A stretch of 64,000 nt of DNA from Halomonas sp. GT (lineage in GTDB: Bacteria; Pseudomonadota; Gammaproteobacteria; Pseudomonadales; Halomonadaceae). The translations under genes and the position numbers were made by a program. Shown here piece after piece: positions 1-7,146 of this stretch (within the stretch, counting starts at the first letter, position 1; every line of letters begins with the position of its first letter). The notes under the pieces are model-generated. The model searched no databases. It was not told the DNA's origin and saw only the letters and a list, made by a program, of their open reading frames with translations. The stretch lies in contig NZ_CP020562.1 of the NCBI RefSeq assembly GCF_002082565.1, forward strand, positions 3,472,001 to 3,536,000. The letters run 5' to 3'.

Positions 1-54
1 TCGTTTTCTTTAGTATTCTGATAAAAAATTATTGTAAAAGTTTGTAACAAAAAA

Positions 55-1434
55 CTAGCGCTTACGTACGGTTTGAGCTGAAAGCGCATCAAACTGCTGA
101 GTCAGATACATACTCATGCCGTTCATCTGCCCCAACATAACGTCCAACTGAGCAAATTGAGTGCGATAACGGCTTACGGTCCGCTCAATCATCGCTTCAC
201 TGCGTATAAAACGATCATCTAACCGCGCCATCCGTTTTTCAGCATTTTCTATAGCTCCTTGAATTGGGCCTTTATCGCCCAGCAGCTCATCCATTGCCCC
301 CGTTAAACGACCAGCTAAGCCACCTTGCTTGGTTGTGCCTGCAAAGAAGCCTGACAACGCATCAGGCTCACTAGCAATTAAGGCGTCTAGCTTGGTTTCA
401 TCCAGCTCTAACCGCCCTCTTCGATCTAGTGCAATACCTAACTGGGACAGTACTCCTAGTTCGCTATCTTCAACGCTGGTAAGCAAGTCTCGCCGCAACC
501 TTCCTTCTATACTCCGTACAGTGTTATCCCCCACCAAATCACCAGCGGTGTCACGGTCTCCCGTTGCCAAGGTTAAACGACTCAAGGTAGATTTCAGCTC
601 GTTGTAGCCGCTAACGAAGTTTTGAATGGCCTCTTTTAGCGCTTCAGTATCGCGCTCAATCACCACAATACTTTTGCCGGTAGCGGTAAGATCCAAACTT
701 ACTCCTTGAATAGCCCCTTCTACTCGGTTACTCGCGCTAGTAATCGAGATACCGTTCATCTGCAGGGCGGCATCAGTGCCTGCACGATAGGTGGCATCAT
801 CCGCAGATAAACCGGCCACACCTGAAAACCCAGTAACCGAGGCAACTGCACCGGTATCTTTACTGTTTAACGCCAAGCGGTAGCCCGTGCCATCATTAAC
901 AATCGAGGCACTCACACCTGCATTTTGGTCAGCATTAATTTGGTCGCGAATAGTCGCAAGGGTGCTGCCTGCTGAAATAGTGATGGAGTAGCTGCTGAGC
1001 GGCTCGGCACTGGGCTGAAGCACGCCATTTTGGTAGGTCGCACCAAAATCAAGCGTTAATGTAGTGTCCACTTCAGCAAGAACGGTTTCCATTGCCACGC
1101 TATTAGAAGCAATGCTGCCCACTCTCGCCAACTGAGTAACATTAATATCATAGCGCCCAGCAGTGGCATCAGCGGAGGTAGTCACCTTTACCCCGTCGCT
1201 GCTGGAAGTGCTCTTTTGGCTGGAAAAAAGTTTGGCATCATTCAGGGCAACAACAGAATCCTGAAAGCGGCCTAATGCAGACTGAAGACGACCAAACGCC
1301 GAAATCTTCGTTTGCTGCTGATTTTTTTGCTGCGTGATAGGAATTAGCTTCTGGCGCTCAGCGGTACGAAGCTGATCAACCAAGCCATTAAGATCTAGGC
1401 CGGAACCGACGCCTAGGGAGGTTATCGTCGCCAT
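55..1434 (-). CDS. fliD: Flagellar hook-associated protein 2 (FliD, filament cap), downstream paralog
   Basis: FliD forms the cap at the tip of the flagellum and guides flagellin folding outside the cell. The 459-residue protein starts with the family signature SLGVGSGLDLNGLVDQL (residues 6-22), typical of the FliD N-terminal domain. The C-terminal domain ends in the usual coiled-coil tail (residues about 400-450, 'SRYRTQFAQLDVMLGQMN'). It is the second of two adjacent fliD genes. Its twin (1548-2879) shares the same N-terminus, the central 'AGVSASI..DGT.YRLAL' block and the tail, so a tandem duplication followed by divergence is the simplest origin. The ATG lies about a dozen bases after GAGGA. 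A near-perfect sigma-28 promoter lies just upstream, so this copy can be expressed on its own. What lies beyond its stop is outside the window. Confidence 0.93.
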   Translation of the reverse strand: MATITSLGVGSGLDLNGLVDQLRTAERQKLIPITQQKNQQQTKISAFGRLQSALGRFQDSVVALNDAKLFSSQKSTSSSDGVKVTTSADATAGRYDINVTQLARVGSIASNSVAMETVLAEVDTTLTLDFGATYQNGVLQPSAEPLSSYSITISAGSTLATIRDQINADQNAGVSASIVNDGTGYRLALNSKDTGAVASVTGFSGVAGLSADDATYRAGTDAALQMNGISITSASNRVEGAIQGVSLDLTATGKSIVVIERDTEALKEAIQNFVSGYNELKSTLSRLTLATGDRDTAGDLVGDNTVRSIEGRLRRDLLTSVEDSELGVLSQLGIALDRRGRLELDETKLDALIASEPDALSGFFAGTTKQGGLAGRLTGAMDELLGDKGPIQGAIENAEKRMARLDDRFIRSEAMIERTVSRYRTQFAQLDVMLGQMNGMSMYLTQQFDALSAQTVRKR

Positions 1435-1459
1435 AACTGGGTGCTTCCTCAGAAAACAA

Positions 1460-1487
1460 GGCTAAACCAACAAGTGTTGATTTAGCC
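1460..1487 (-). other. Inverted repeat in the fliD leader
   Basis: GGCTAAA and TTTAGCC flank a roughly 14-base interior that can itself pair partly (AACA/TGTT). Read on the minus strand the hairpin is followed by TTGTTTT. It sits at or just after the start expected from the sigma-28 promoter at 1487-1513. It could be a weak terminator for read-through from the upstream fliD or a structured 5' leader of the downstream one. The pairing is seen; the role is inferred. Confidence 0.5.
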
Positions 1488-1513
1488 TATCGGCAGGAAG
1501 CCACCAAACTTTA
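1487..1513 (-). promoter_or_regulatory. Sigma-28 (FliA) promoter of the downstream fliD
   Basis: On the minus strand TAAAGTTT (-35, 1506-1513) is followed by exactly 11 bases and then GCCGATAG (-10, 1487-1494). The FliA consensus is TAAAGTTT-N11-GCCGATAA, so 15 of 16 consensus bases match with ideal spacing. The start would fall near 1480, about 45 bases before the ATG at 1434. Confidence 0.85.
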
Positions 1514-1547
1514 ATATTTTTCGTTAGCGTTGTGGTAGTAAACGCCT

Positions 1548-2879
1548 TTATGACTGTGCATTTAGAATATTGAACTGCTGGGTCAAATAGTCCGACATCT
1601 GATTCATTTGCGATATCATTGAGTCCAACTGCCCAAACTGGGTTCTATAGCGCGAGATAGTACTATCGATTGATGTCTCAACGCGGGCAAAGCGATCGTT
1701 TAGGCTTTCAATACGATTCTCAGCACTAGTCACTGCCGTGGTAATTAACCCATTAGTGTCTAGCATTTGCTCTATCGTGGTATCCACATTGCTCGCCAGC
1801 CCTGTCACACCTTCCCCACCCGCGAAAAATTCAGCTAGTTCGCCGCGATCATTGGAAATCACTTCGTTAAGCTGCTCTTCGTCAATACTAAGGGTACCGG
1901 TACGGGTTAGCGAAATACCCAGGTCTGACAACATAGCCAACTCACCGCCCTCACTTCCAGAAGCCAACACACTGCGTAGCGTGTTTTCCACTGAGCGGAC
2001 AGCGGACTCACCGTTCAACGCCCCCGATGTGCCGCTGGCTGTATCAAACGCCGTCAGCGACCCTATAGTGGACTTAAGCTCATTGAAAGCATCTACGAAC
2101 TCAGTGACGGCCTCACGAATAGTGTCTTCATCACGCTGGATTGTGATGGTACTGGTTGCACCATCGCCTTCTTGCAGGCTAAGCGTCACGCCTTCTATCG
2201 CTTCTTCTACTTGATTGGAAGCGCTGCTGATAGGAATACCATTCACATTAAACTGTGCATCCTGGCCAGCGTTGAAAATTTCGCCTTCAAGCGCCCCTCC
2301 CATTGTCAAACCAGTGATCGAGGCATCTTCGCCTGTTTCTGTTGAGCTAAGCGCCAGTCGGTAATCTGTGCCGTCAAAAATAATAGAGGCAGATACGCCA
2401 GCGTCAGCATTGGCATTAATCGTATCTCGTACAGCTTCTAAACTGCTGCCGGCTTCAATGGTCATCGAAATGGCATCGCGCCCAGCAAAACTCAACTCAA
2501 GCGTCTGCTCCACTCCGGATAGCTCAGCCTGAGGATCAGTCACACGCGCTGACGCAAGGTTACCTGCAGTGGCAAGCTGGGTAACTTCAATATCATAACG
2601 CCCTGGCGTAGCCGAAGACGTGGAGGCCGCAGTAACTGCATCACCCTGCACATCAGTAGCCAAGCTATCAAACAACTCAGGCTCGCTAAGCGCCTTGGCA
2701 GCATCTTGAAACTGCGACAATGCGCTTTGGAACTGGCCATAGCCAGAAATCCTCGTTTCCTGTGTTTTGATTTGCTGCTGTATGGGCTGGAGCTTACTAC
2801 GCTCAGCTGATTCGAGCTGATCCAACAAGCCATTGAGATCAAGTCCTGAACCAACTCCGAGTGATGAAATGGAAGCCAT
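1548..2879 (-). CDS. fliD: Flagellar hook-associated protein 2 (FliD), upstream paralog
   Basis: A second filament-cap protein, 443 residues. It opens with SLGVGSGLDLNGLLDQL, nearly identical to the neighbouring copy, and closes with the same 'TISRYRTQFGQLDSMISQMN' coiled-coil tail. The body is more diverged and richer in acidic residues. It is read first on the minus strand, 113 bases ahead of the other fliD. The ATG at 2879 follows AAGGG, and a sigma-28-like promoter lies about 80 bases upstream. Many flagellated bacteria carry one fliD next to fliS and fliT; no fliS-like frame lies between the two copies here. The two caps might serve different filament types or conditions (inference). Confidence 0.93.
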   Translation of the reverse strand: MASISSLGVGSGLDLNGLLDQLESAERSKLQPIQQQIKTQETRISGYGQFQSALSQFQDAAKALSEPELFDSLATDVQGDAVTAASTSSATPGRYDIEVTQLATAGNLASARVTDPQAELSGVEQTLELSFAGRDAISMTIEAGSSLEAVRDTINANADAGVSASIIFDGTDYRLALSSTETGEDASITGLTMGGALEGEIFNAGQDAQFNVNGIPISSASNQVEEAIEGVTLSLQEGDGATSTITIQRDEDTIREAVTEFVDAFNELKSTIGSLTAFDTASGTSGALNGESAVRSVENTLRSVLASGSEGGELAMLSDLGISLTRTGTLSIDEEQLNEVISNDRGELAEFFAGGEGVTGLASNVDTTIEQMLDTNGLITTAVTSAENRIESLNDRFARVETSIDSTISRYRTQFGQLDSMISQMNQMSDYLTQQFNILNAQS

Positions 2880-2957
2880 AAGTTACTGCCCTTTTTTTAA
2901 AAAACGCCCAACATGCTGGCGCTGCTCATACGTAAGAATGTGATTTATTATTTAATA

Positions 2958-2984
2958 CTATCGACCATTAAAGCCCAGACTTGA
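2958..2984 (-). promoter_or_regulatory. Sigma-28-like promoter of the upstream fliD
   Basis: On the minus strand TCAAGTCT (2977-2984) is followed by 11 bases and GTCGATAG (2958-2965). This matches 6 of 8 bases in each half of the FliA consensus with the correct 11-base spacer. It is weaker than the promoter of the second fliD. The leader would be about 70 bases long. Confidence 0.65.
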
Positions 2985-3188
2985 GCTTATTTGGCTTTTT
3001 TTACGTACTAAAAAGTAATTAATTGTAAAAGATGACGCTTTTATACAACTTAAAAAGGCATAAACCCACCCATTGGGATTAACGCTTTTCTGCCTGTTCT
3101 CTAGTGACTTACATCGTGAATTAACTGGATGACAAGAACATGTCAGGAAAAGGTCAGCGGTTGCGTTGGCACTAACGAATTATAGACC

Positions 3189-3217
3189 TTGGTCTAACAC
3201 CTGCATTGCTTTATAAT
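3189..3217 (+). promoter_or_regulatory. Sigma-70-type promoter for the 3264 gene
   Basis: A perfect TATAAT at 3212-3217 lies 17 bases after TTGGTC (3189-3194), which keeps only the TTG of the -35 consensus. It faces the small gene at 3264, whose ATG lies about 45 bases downstream. The rest of the 2880-3263 intergenic stretch is A+T rich and I see nothing else in it beyond the fliD promoter. Confidence 0.55.
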
Positions 3218-3263
3218 GCACTGCAACAAGCCCATTTTGGGGCCGTTTGCAGGAGAACGACTT

Positions 3264-3593
3264 ATGCCTTCCGAGGTGTCACAACCCGCATCCACCGCAG
3301 CGTCTGCCGCTCATCATGTGCAGCGTAGCCTACGCCACTGTCTTTCTACCGTTGCCGAGCTGCTTTACGATAACGGCCATGTACTCGAAACCATTACGTT
3401 GCCCCAGCGCGGCCTTGCCCGGCGCGAACTGGCTCAGTTGAATGGTCATTGCCCTAATTGGAAAACATGCCAACGGGTACTTGAAGAGAGCGGTGCCGCT
3501 GAATTTAATGATTATGACCGCTTCGTACTGACGTCCATGGGACGAGAGTTAATGTTTGATATGTTTGGCCAGGGTGCTGCCGACTGCGCGTAA
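3264..3593 (+). CDS. Conserved small protein of unknown function
   Basis: A 109-residue protein that I do not recognise. The ATG at 3264 follows AGGAGA at good spacing, which makes it a better start than the in-frame codon at 3216; that codon falls on the -10 box. The N-terminus is rich in Ala, Ser and His. The rest reads as a compact helical protein with 'NWKTCQRVLEESGAAEFNDY' near the middle, somewhat like a small winged-helix fold, which I cannot confirm. No signal peptide or membrane segment is visible. It has its own promoter and a strong terminator, so it is a single-gene unit. Confidence 0.6.
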   Translation: MPSEVSQPASTAASAAHHVQRSLRHCLSTVAELLYDNGHVLETITLPQRGLARRELAQLNGHCPNWKTCQRVLEESGAAEFNDYDRFVLTSMGRELMFDMFGQGAADCA

Positions 3594-3650
3594 TTGCGCT
3601 TGCTCTGAACGCCACGGCATTGAAAAATTAAGACGACGCTCTAAACACAA

Positions 3651-3693
3651 AGCGCCCGCAGGCCCTTGATAAAGGGGCTGCGGGCGCTTTTTT
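3651..3693 (+). terminator. Rho-independent terminator
   Basis: An 11-base stem (AGCGCCCGCAG, 3651-3661, with its complement at 3678-3688) is extended by inner CCCTT/AAGGG pairing and followed by a T-run. It ends the 3264 gene. The symmetric stem could also serve the minus-strand gene ending at 3709, although the T-run favours the plus direction. Confidence 0.9.
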
Positions 3694-3708
3694 ATTGGCG
3701 CGGTGTGC

Positions 3709-3783
3709 TTAACGCAGTCCAAGCAGCGATAGAATAAACAGCACAACAACGATTAGACCAATAATATAGATGATGTTACGCAT
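3709..3783 (-). CDS. 24-residue single-span membrane microprotein
   Basis: A short frame, MRNIIYIIGLIVVVLFILSL plus LGLR, preceded on the minus strand by AAGGAG seven bases before the ATG. It is almost entirely one transmembrane helix with a basic residue at each end. Longer in-frame starts run to 4083, but the upstream part has no membrane character and no ribosome-binding site, and the reading switches sharply to a hydrophobic helix at this Met. Similar tiny one-helix proteins occur in gammaproteobacteria, and their function is mostly unknown. It may act as a membrane-associated peptide. Confidence 0.6.
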   Translation of the reverse strand: MRNIIYIIGLIVVVLFILSLLGLR

Positions 3784-4042
3784 AACGGCACTCCTTGCTT
3801 TTGCGTTTAGGGCTTTTTCATACATTTCTGTTTCAAGGAAGGCAACAGGATGCTTACCTTTGAAATAACACCCCAAGCCTAGCAGTAATTGGTTATGTTT
3901 GCGTAATTTACCCTTGCTAGGGTCAACTTGCCTTTTATTGAACCTCCTGTCGCTTATCGCCTCGAACCTTATACGATACTTATCTATCAAGACCCCTGAT
4001 TCGTATAATGATGAGTCAATTTTTATCTTGGAAGGTCCATCA

Positions 4043-5044
4043 ATGCGTAGCCCTGCACTCCCTCTACTGCTTACCTTCACCATGTCGTGGTTTTTTCCTA
4101 CGTTTGCCTTAGCAAGCCAACCATCGGCTGAGGTGCTGCAAGCCCTTGATCAAAAAGCAGGAGCGCTTAGCCGTGTACATACGGTGGTGGTCGCTTACCG
4201 AGGCGATATTGTTCACGAACGTCATCAAGGCGGCCCTGGACCGGCGACACCCGCCAACATCAAGTCGCTTTCTAAAACCGTGCTAGCCGCTATTACTGGC
4301 GCGGCCATTGAAGACGGCATTATTGCGTCTACCGAGCAGCCCTTAGCAGACCTGTTAGGCCAACTCCCTAGCGGCATAGACCCACAGGTCAATGATATTA
4401 CCGTGGCGCATCTGCTTGCCTTACAAGCAGGCCTAGAGCGTACATCGGGCAGCAACTATGGCGCCTGGGTCGCAAGTAACCACTGGGTGAACGATGCGCT
4501 CACCCGTCCGTTTGTTGATGAGCCCGGTGGTCGCATGCTCTACTCCACTGGCACTAGCCATTTACTCTCTGCGGCGCTGACCCAGGCATGCGGTGAAAGT
4601 ACTCATGCCCTTGCCCAGCGCCTGCTTGGCGAACCCCTGGACATTGCGATTCCTGCCTGGCCGCAAGACCCCCAAGGTATTTACTTTGGGGGCAACGATA
4701 TGCAGCTTTCCCCAAGAGCGCTTGTGGAAGTAGGCGAGCTTTATCGCAATGACGGCATGGTCGATGGCAAGCGAGTATTACCAGAAGGCTGGGTAGAGGC
4801 GTCGTGGACGCCGAGAGGTCAATCGCCCTGGACAGGCGATGGTTACGGCTACGGATGGTTTATCACCACTTTGGCGCAGGAGCCCGTAATGTACGGGCGA
4901 GGATACGGTGGCCAAGCGCTTTATGTGATTCCCGAGCGGGAGATGACCGTGGTGATCACCTCCGACCCAACGCCGCCTTCACCTGGCGGGCAGTTTCAGC
5001 AACAGTTAAACCAGTTAGTGGTTGGCTTACTAGAAGATGAATAG
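4043..5044 (+). CDS. Serine hydrolase of the class C beta-lactamase family (exported)
   Basis: A 333-residue member of the beta-lactamase/esterase/D-Ala-D-Ala peptidase superfamily (PF00144 type). A Sec signal peptide covers about residues 1-25, ending ALA-S. The nucleophile motif is S75-L-S-K78 and the tyrosine motif is Y167-S-T. The third motif is a G-rich 'GYGGQ' rather than KTG, as in many esterase-like members. The ATG at 4043 follows GGAAGG and begins the signal peptide; the longer in-frame reading would bury it. The gene stands alone. The substrate is unknown: it could be a periplasmic esterase or a peptidoglycan peptidase rather than a drug-hydrolysing enzyme. Confidence 0.8.
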   Translation: MRSPALPLLLTFTMSWFFPTFALASQPSAEVLQALDQKAGALSRVHTVVVAYRGDIVHERHQGGPGPATPANIKSLSKTVLAAITGAAIEDGIIASTEQPLADLLGQLPSGIDPQVNDITVAHLLALQAGLERTSGSNYGAWVASNHWVNDALTRPFVDEPGGRMLYSTGTSHLLSAALTQACGESTHALAQRLLGEPLDIAIPAWPQDPQGIYFGGNDMQLSPRALVEVGELYRNDGMVDGKRVLPEGWVEASWTPRGQSPWTGDGYGYGWFITTLAQEPVMYGRGYGGQALYVIPEREMTVVITSDPTPPSPGGQFQQQLNQLVVGLLEDE

Positions 5045-5072
5045 CCAAAAGGTGAGTAGCGGCTCGTTTCTA

Positions 5073-5129
5073 CTCATTCTTACTTACTCACTCTTACTTA
5101 CTCATTCTTACTTACTTAGTTCTTATTTA
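5073..5129. repeat. 14-bp tandem repeat (four units) overlapping the yqhA stop
   Basis: Units CTCATTCTTACTTA (5073-5086), CTCACTCTTACTTA (5087-5100), CTCATTCTTACTTA (5101-5114) and a diverged 15-base unit (5115-5129). The last unit includes the TAA stop of yqhA on the minus strand. The tract is pyrimidine rich on the plus strand. It is a microsatellite-like array between two convergent genes. Confidence 0.85.
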
Positions 5130-5789
5130 CTCGTCTTTATGGCCAAGGCTCATCAGATATAGCGCTGCGGCAAGCGCCAGCACCGAAAGCGCGAGATAGA
5201 TGGCTTCCAGCGGCGTCGTGAAACGGATATCCACAACGGCGCGGAAAAACTCAATAATCACCGCCAAAATCACCACGCGGGCAATTTTGTCCTTGAGTTG
5301 ATCCAGCGACCCTACGTTAAACGGATGCTTGGGGTAGCGCACTTCTGCTTGGTCGATCCGGGAAACAAACAGCCGATAGATACCTAGCCCGAAGATCAGC
5401 AGCACAATCGCTATTAAATACACATCAACGGCGATGATGATGTCTGGCACCAGGGTGTCGTGGATATCCTGAGAGCTATCAATCAGGTAGTAGCGCAGTA
5501 CGTCACCCACCACGGTTAAAATATCCAGCGTGCCGACAATAAATAGCATTAGTGAGCCTAACAGGCTTGGCACTACCGCCAGCATTACCAGAAAGCGCGA
5601 ATTCCAAAGCGCCGTTTCAATCCGCCGCTCCCAGGGGGATTGTTCGTGGGGCGTTTTAGGCGCTGGCGGCTGAGCTGAATGTGTCTGGGATGAATGTATC
5701 TGAGATGAATGTGGTGATGAATGTGGTGATGATGGGTTTGGTGACGACGAGCTTGATGATGACGGTTCAGACGGTACTGGATCAGACAT
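5127..5789 (-). CDS. yqhA: YqhA/UPF0114 family inner-membrane protein
   Basis: A 220-residue membrane protein. From about residue 55 it matches the YqhA (UPF0114) family: 'ALWNSRFLVMLAVVPSLLGS', three further membrane segments and the conserved 'DQLKDKIARVVILAVIIEFF' stretch. The biochemical role of the family is not established. The first 50 residues are an unusual low-complexity Ser/Pro/His tail with 'SSPHSSPHSSQIHSSQTHS' steps, encoded by imperfect tandem DNA repeats. It probably faces the cytoplasm and is an addition to the family core. The ATG at 5789 follows AGGAG at slightly long spacing. The gene is read in the same direction as exoD upstream. Confidence 0.82.
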   Translation of the reverse strand: MSDPVPSEPSSSSSSSPNPSSPHSSPHSSQIHSSQTHSAQPPAPKTPHEQSPWERRIETALWNSRFLVMLAVVPSLLGSLMLFIVGTLDILTVVGDVLRYYLIDSSQDIHDTLVPDIIIAVDVYLIAIVLLIFGLGIYRLFVSRIDQAEVRYPKHPFNVGSLDQLKDKIARVVILAVIIEFFRAVVDIRFTTPLEAIYLALSVLALAAALYLMSLGHKDE

Positions 5790-5853
5790 GGTGCGTGCTT
5801 ACTCCTGTAAAAAGTCGCCAACTTGGGCGACGCTAGGATAATCGTACGCGGTG

Positions 5854-6447
5854 TTATAGCACGTTGATTAACACAACGGTAAAGGTGACCCCGGTGAGTA
5901 GAAAACCCAACGAAAGCATGATGCCGTCGCGGGCCACTAAGCCTAAACCGAACAGTGTCAGCGCTAAGCCCGCGCCATTAGCACTGAACGGAATGAACTC
6001 CATGGGTGGCATGGCTAACGCAATGAGTAAGCACATCACGGCGGTAACACGTATCCCAATATAACCGGTCATCCACGCTAGACGCACACCTAGCAAGCTA
6101 TCCACCCAGCTGGCTGGCTTCTTCATGTAGTGAATGGCTTTATCGAATTTGGTTCGGGAAATCGAGCGTTTTACCAGCCATTTAGGTAACCAGAAAGTTT
6201 CCCTGCCGATTAATAACTGAACGGACGTGAGCACTACCAGCACCGCCATTAGTGTTGGCATACCGGGAATATCACCGATGATGGGCGCGAGCGTAATTAG
6301 CCCGGCGACCAGCAACAGTGGCCCAAACGAACGCCTGCCTACCGCGTGCACCACGTCGTCTACGCTTACCTTGGCTTTTTCACGCTCCATTCGTTCCATG
6401 GTGTTAATCAATTCGGTTAAGTTCGATGCATCCTGCATATCACTCAT
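5854..6447 (-). CDS. exoD: ExoD family membrane protein
   Basis: A 197-residue ExoD-family protein, named for a Sinorhizobium exopolysaccharide and symbiosis gene; its molecular function is unknown. The conserved 'VGRRSFGPLLLVAGLI' block (about residues 37-52) and 'IPGMPTLMAVLVVLTSVQLL' are both present. About five membrane spans follow, including 'GLGLVARDGIMLSLGFLLTG' near the end. It lies in a row with a TerB-like gene upstream and yqhA downstream on the minus strand. The leader contains a 12-bp tandem repeat array. GGAG lies about 12 bases before the ATG. Confidence 0.85.
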   Translation of the reverse strand: MSDMQDASNLTELINTMERMEREKAKVSVDDVVHAVGRRSFGPLLLVAGLITLAPIIGDIPGMPTLMAVLVVLTSVQLLIGRETFWLPKWLVKRSISRTKFDKAIHYMKKPASWVDSLLGVRLAWMTGYIGIRVTAVMCLLIALAMPPMEFIPFSANGAGLALTLFGLGLVARDGIMLSLGFLLTGVTFTVVLINVL

Positions 6448-6470
6448 TGGCGTTTTGGCGCTCCATGTCC

Positions 6471-6542
6471 TGTTTCAATAGCTGTTTCAATAGCTGTTTC
6501 AATGGCTATAACAATGGCTATAACAATGGCTATGTCGACGGC
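6471..6542. repeat. 12-bp tandem repeat array ahead of exoD
   Basis: Five clear 12-base units: TGTTTCAATAGC twice, TGTTTCAATGGC once, TATAACAATGGC twice, followed by a decayed sixth unit (6531-6542). The array ends 24 bases before the exoD ATG, between the TerB-like gene and exoD. The unit changes in blocks, which is typical of slippage plus point drift. Confidence 0.88.
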
Positions 6543-6584
6543 TCGGGTTTACTGCTTAGGTTTACTGTTTGTTGGAGCTTGCTG

Positions 6585-7037
6585 TTAAACCTGCGGCGTA
6601 TTAGCAAGCTTGCTGCGAATAAAGTCGCTATGGCTGACGTGCAGGAGATCTGCCAGCCGCCGGATACGGTGCTCTTCAAGCGGGTCGATGCTGCCGTCTG
6701 CCCAGGCAAGCTGCCACATTAATGCCACCAACTCGCAGCGCTGCTCATAACCGTAGTGCTCTTTTATCAGGCTGACAAACTGGTAATGATCGACGGCATC
6801 ATCTACTTCTGCTTCCGCCAACGTCATTAACTCGTTAACGTCGCTTTCGCTTAGGTGGTAGCGGTTGATGAGCATCTGCTTGAGCGCGGCGCGTTCAGCA
6901 TCGCTTTTATCGTAGTCGGCGCGCATGACTTCACAAAGCAACGCCGCCGTTGCGAGTTCTAGCGTCAGGGTTTGATTATCGCGCTGTTCAGGTTCTGCCA
7001 GCGCGCGTTGGAAAAAATTGCTAATGGCATCCAGCAC
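6585..7037 (-). CDS. TerB-like (tellurite resistance B family) protein
   Basis: A 150-residue soluble helical protein of the TerB/DjlA-N family. It shows the 'ATAALLCEVMRADYDKSDAE' helix and the second pseudo-repeat 'VALMWQLAWADGSIDPLEEH'. The acidic loops 'DYDKSD' and 'DGSIDPLEE' are the family's metal-binding-like positions. Stand-alone members are widespread and generally of unknown role, so tellurite resistance should not be assumed. Translation starts at GTG 7037, preceded by AGGAGA at good spacing. It is the first gene of a minus-strand row with exoD and yqhA. Confidence 0.8.
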   Translation of the reverse strand: MLDAISNFFQRALAEPEQRDNQTLTLELATAALLCEVMRADYDKSDAERAALKQMLINRYHLSESDVNELMTLAEAEVDDAVDHYQFVSLIKEHYGYEQRCELVALMWQLAWADGSIDPLEEHRIRRLADLLHVSHSDFIRSKLANTPQV

Positions 7038-7146
7038 GTTAAGCTCTCCTGCTCTTGAGTCTTACTATTCGACTTCAGTGACCGCACTAAGTGCCTAGAC
7101 ACTGCCTGAAAACTGGAATCACACCTTACATCTCACAGTTGCCCCC

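Noticed and set aside
3784..4083. N-terminal extension of the 24-residue membrane protein
   Set aside because: It overlaps the divergent serine-hydrolase signal-peptide region and has no start signal; the AAGGAG-supported Met at 3783 explains the real product.
5073..6542. Possible CRISPR-like arrays
   Set aside because: Both tracts are contiguous 12- or 14-bp tandem repeats without spacers, and no cas genes are present.
6585..7037. Tellurite resistance determinant
   Set aside because: Only a single TerB-fold gene is present without terZACDEF partners, so a resistance role is unsupported.
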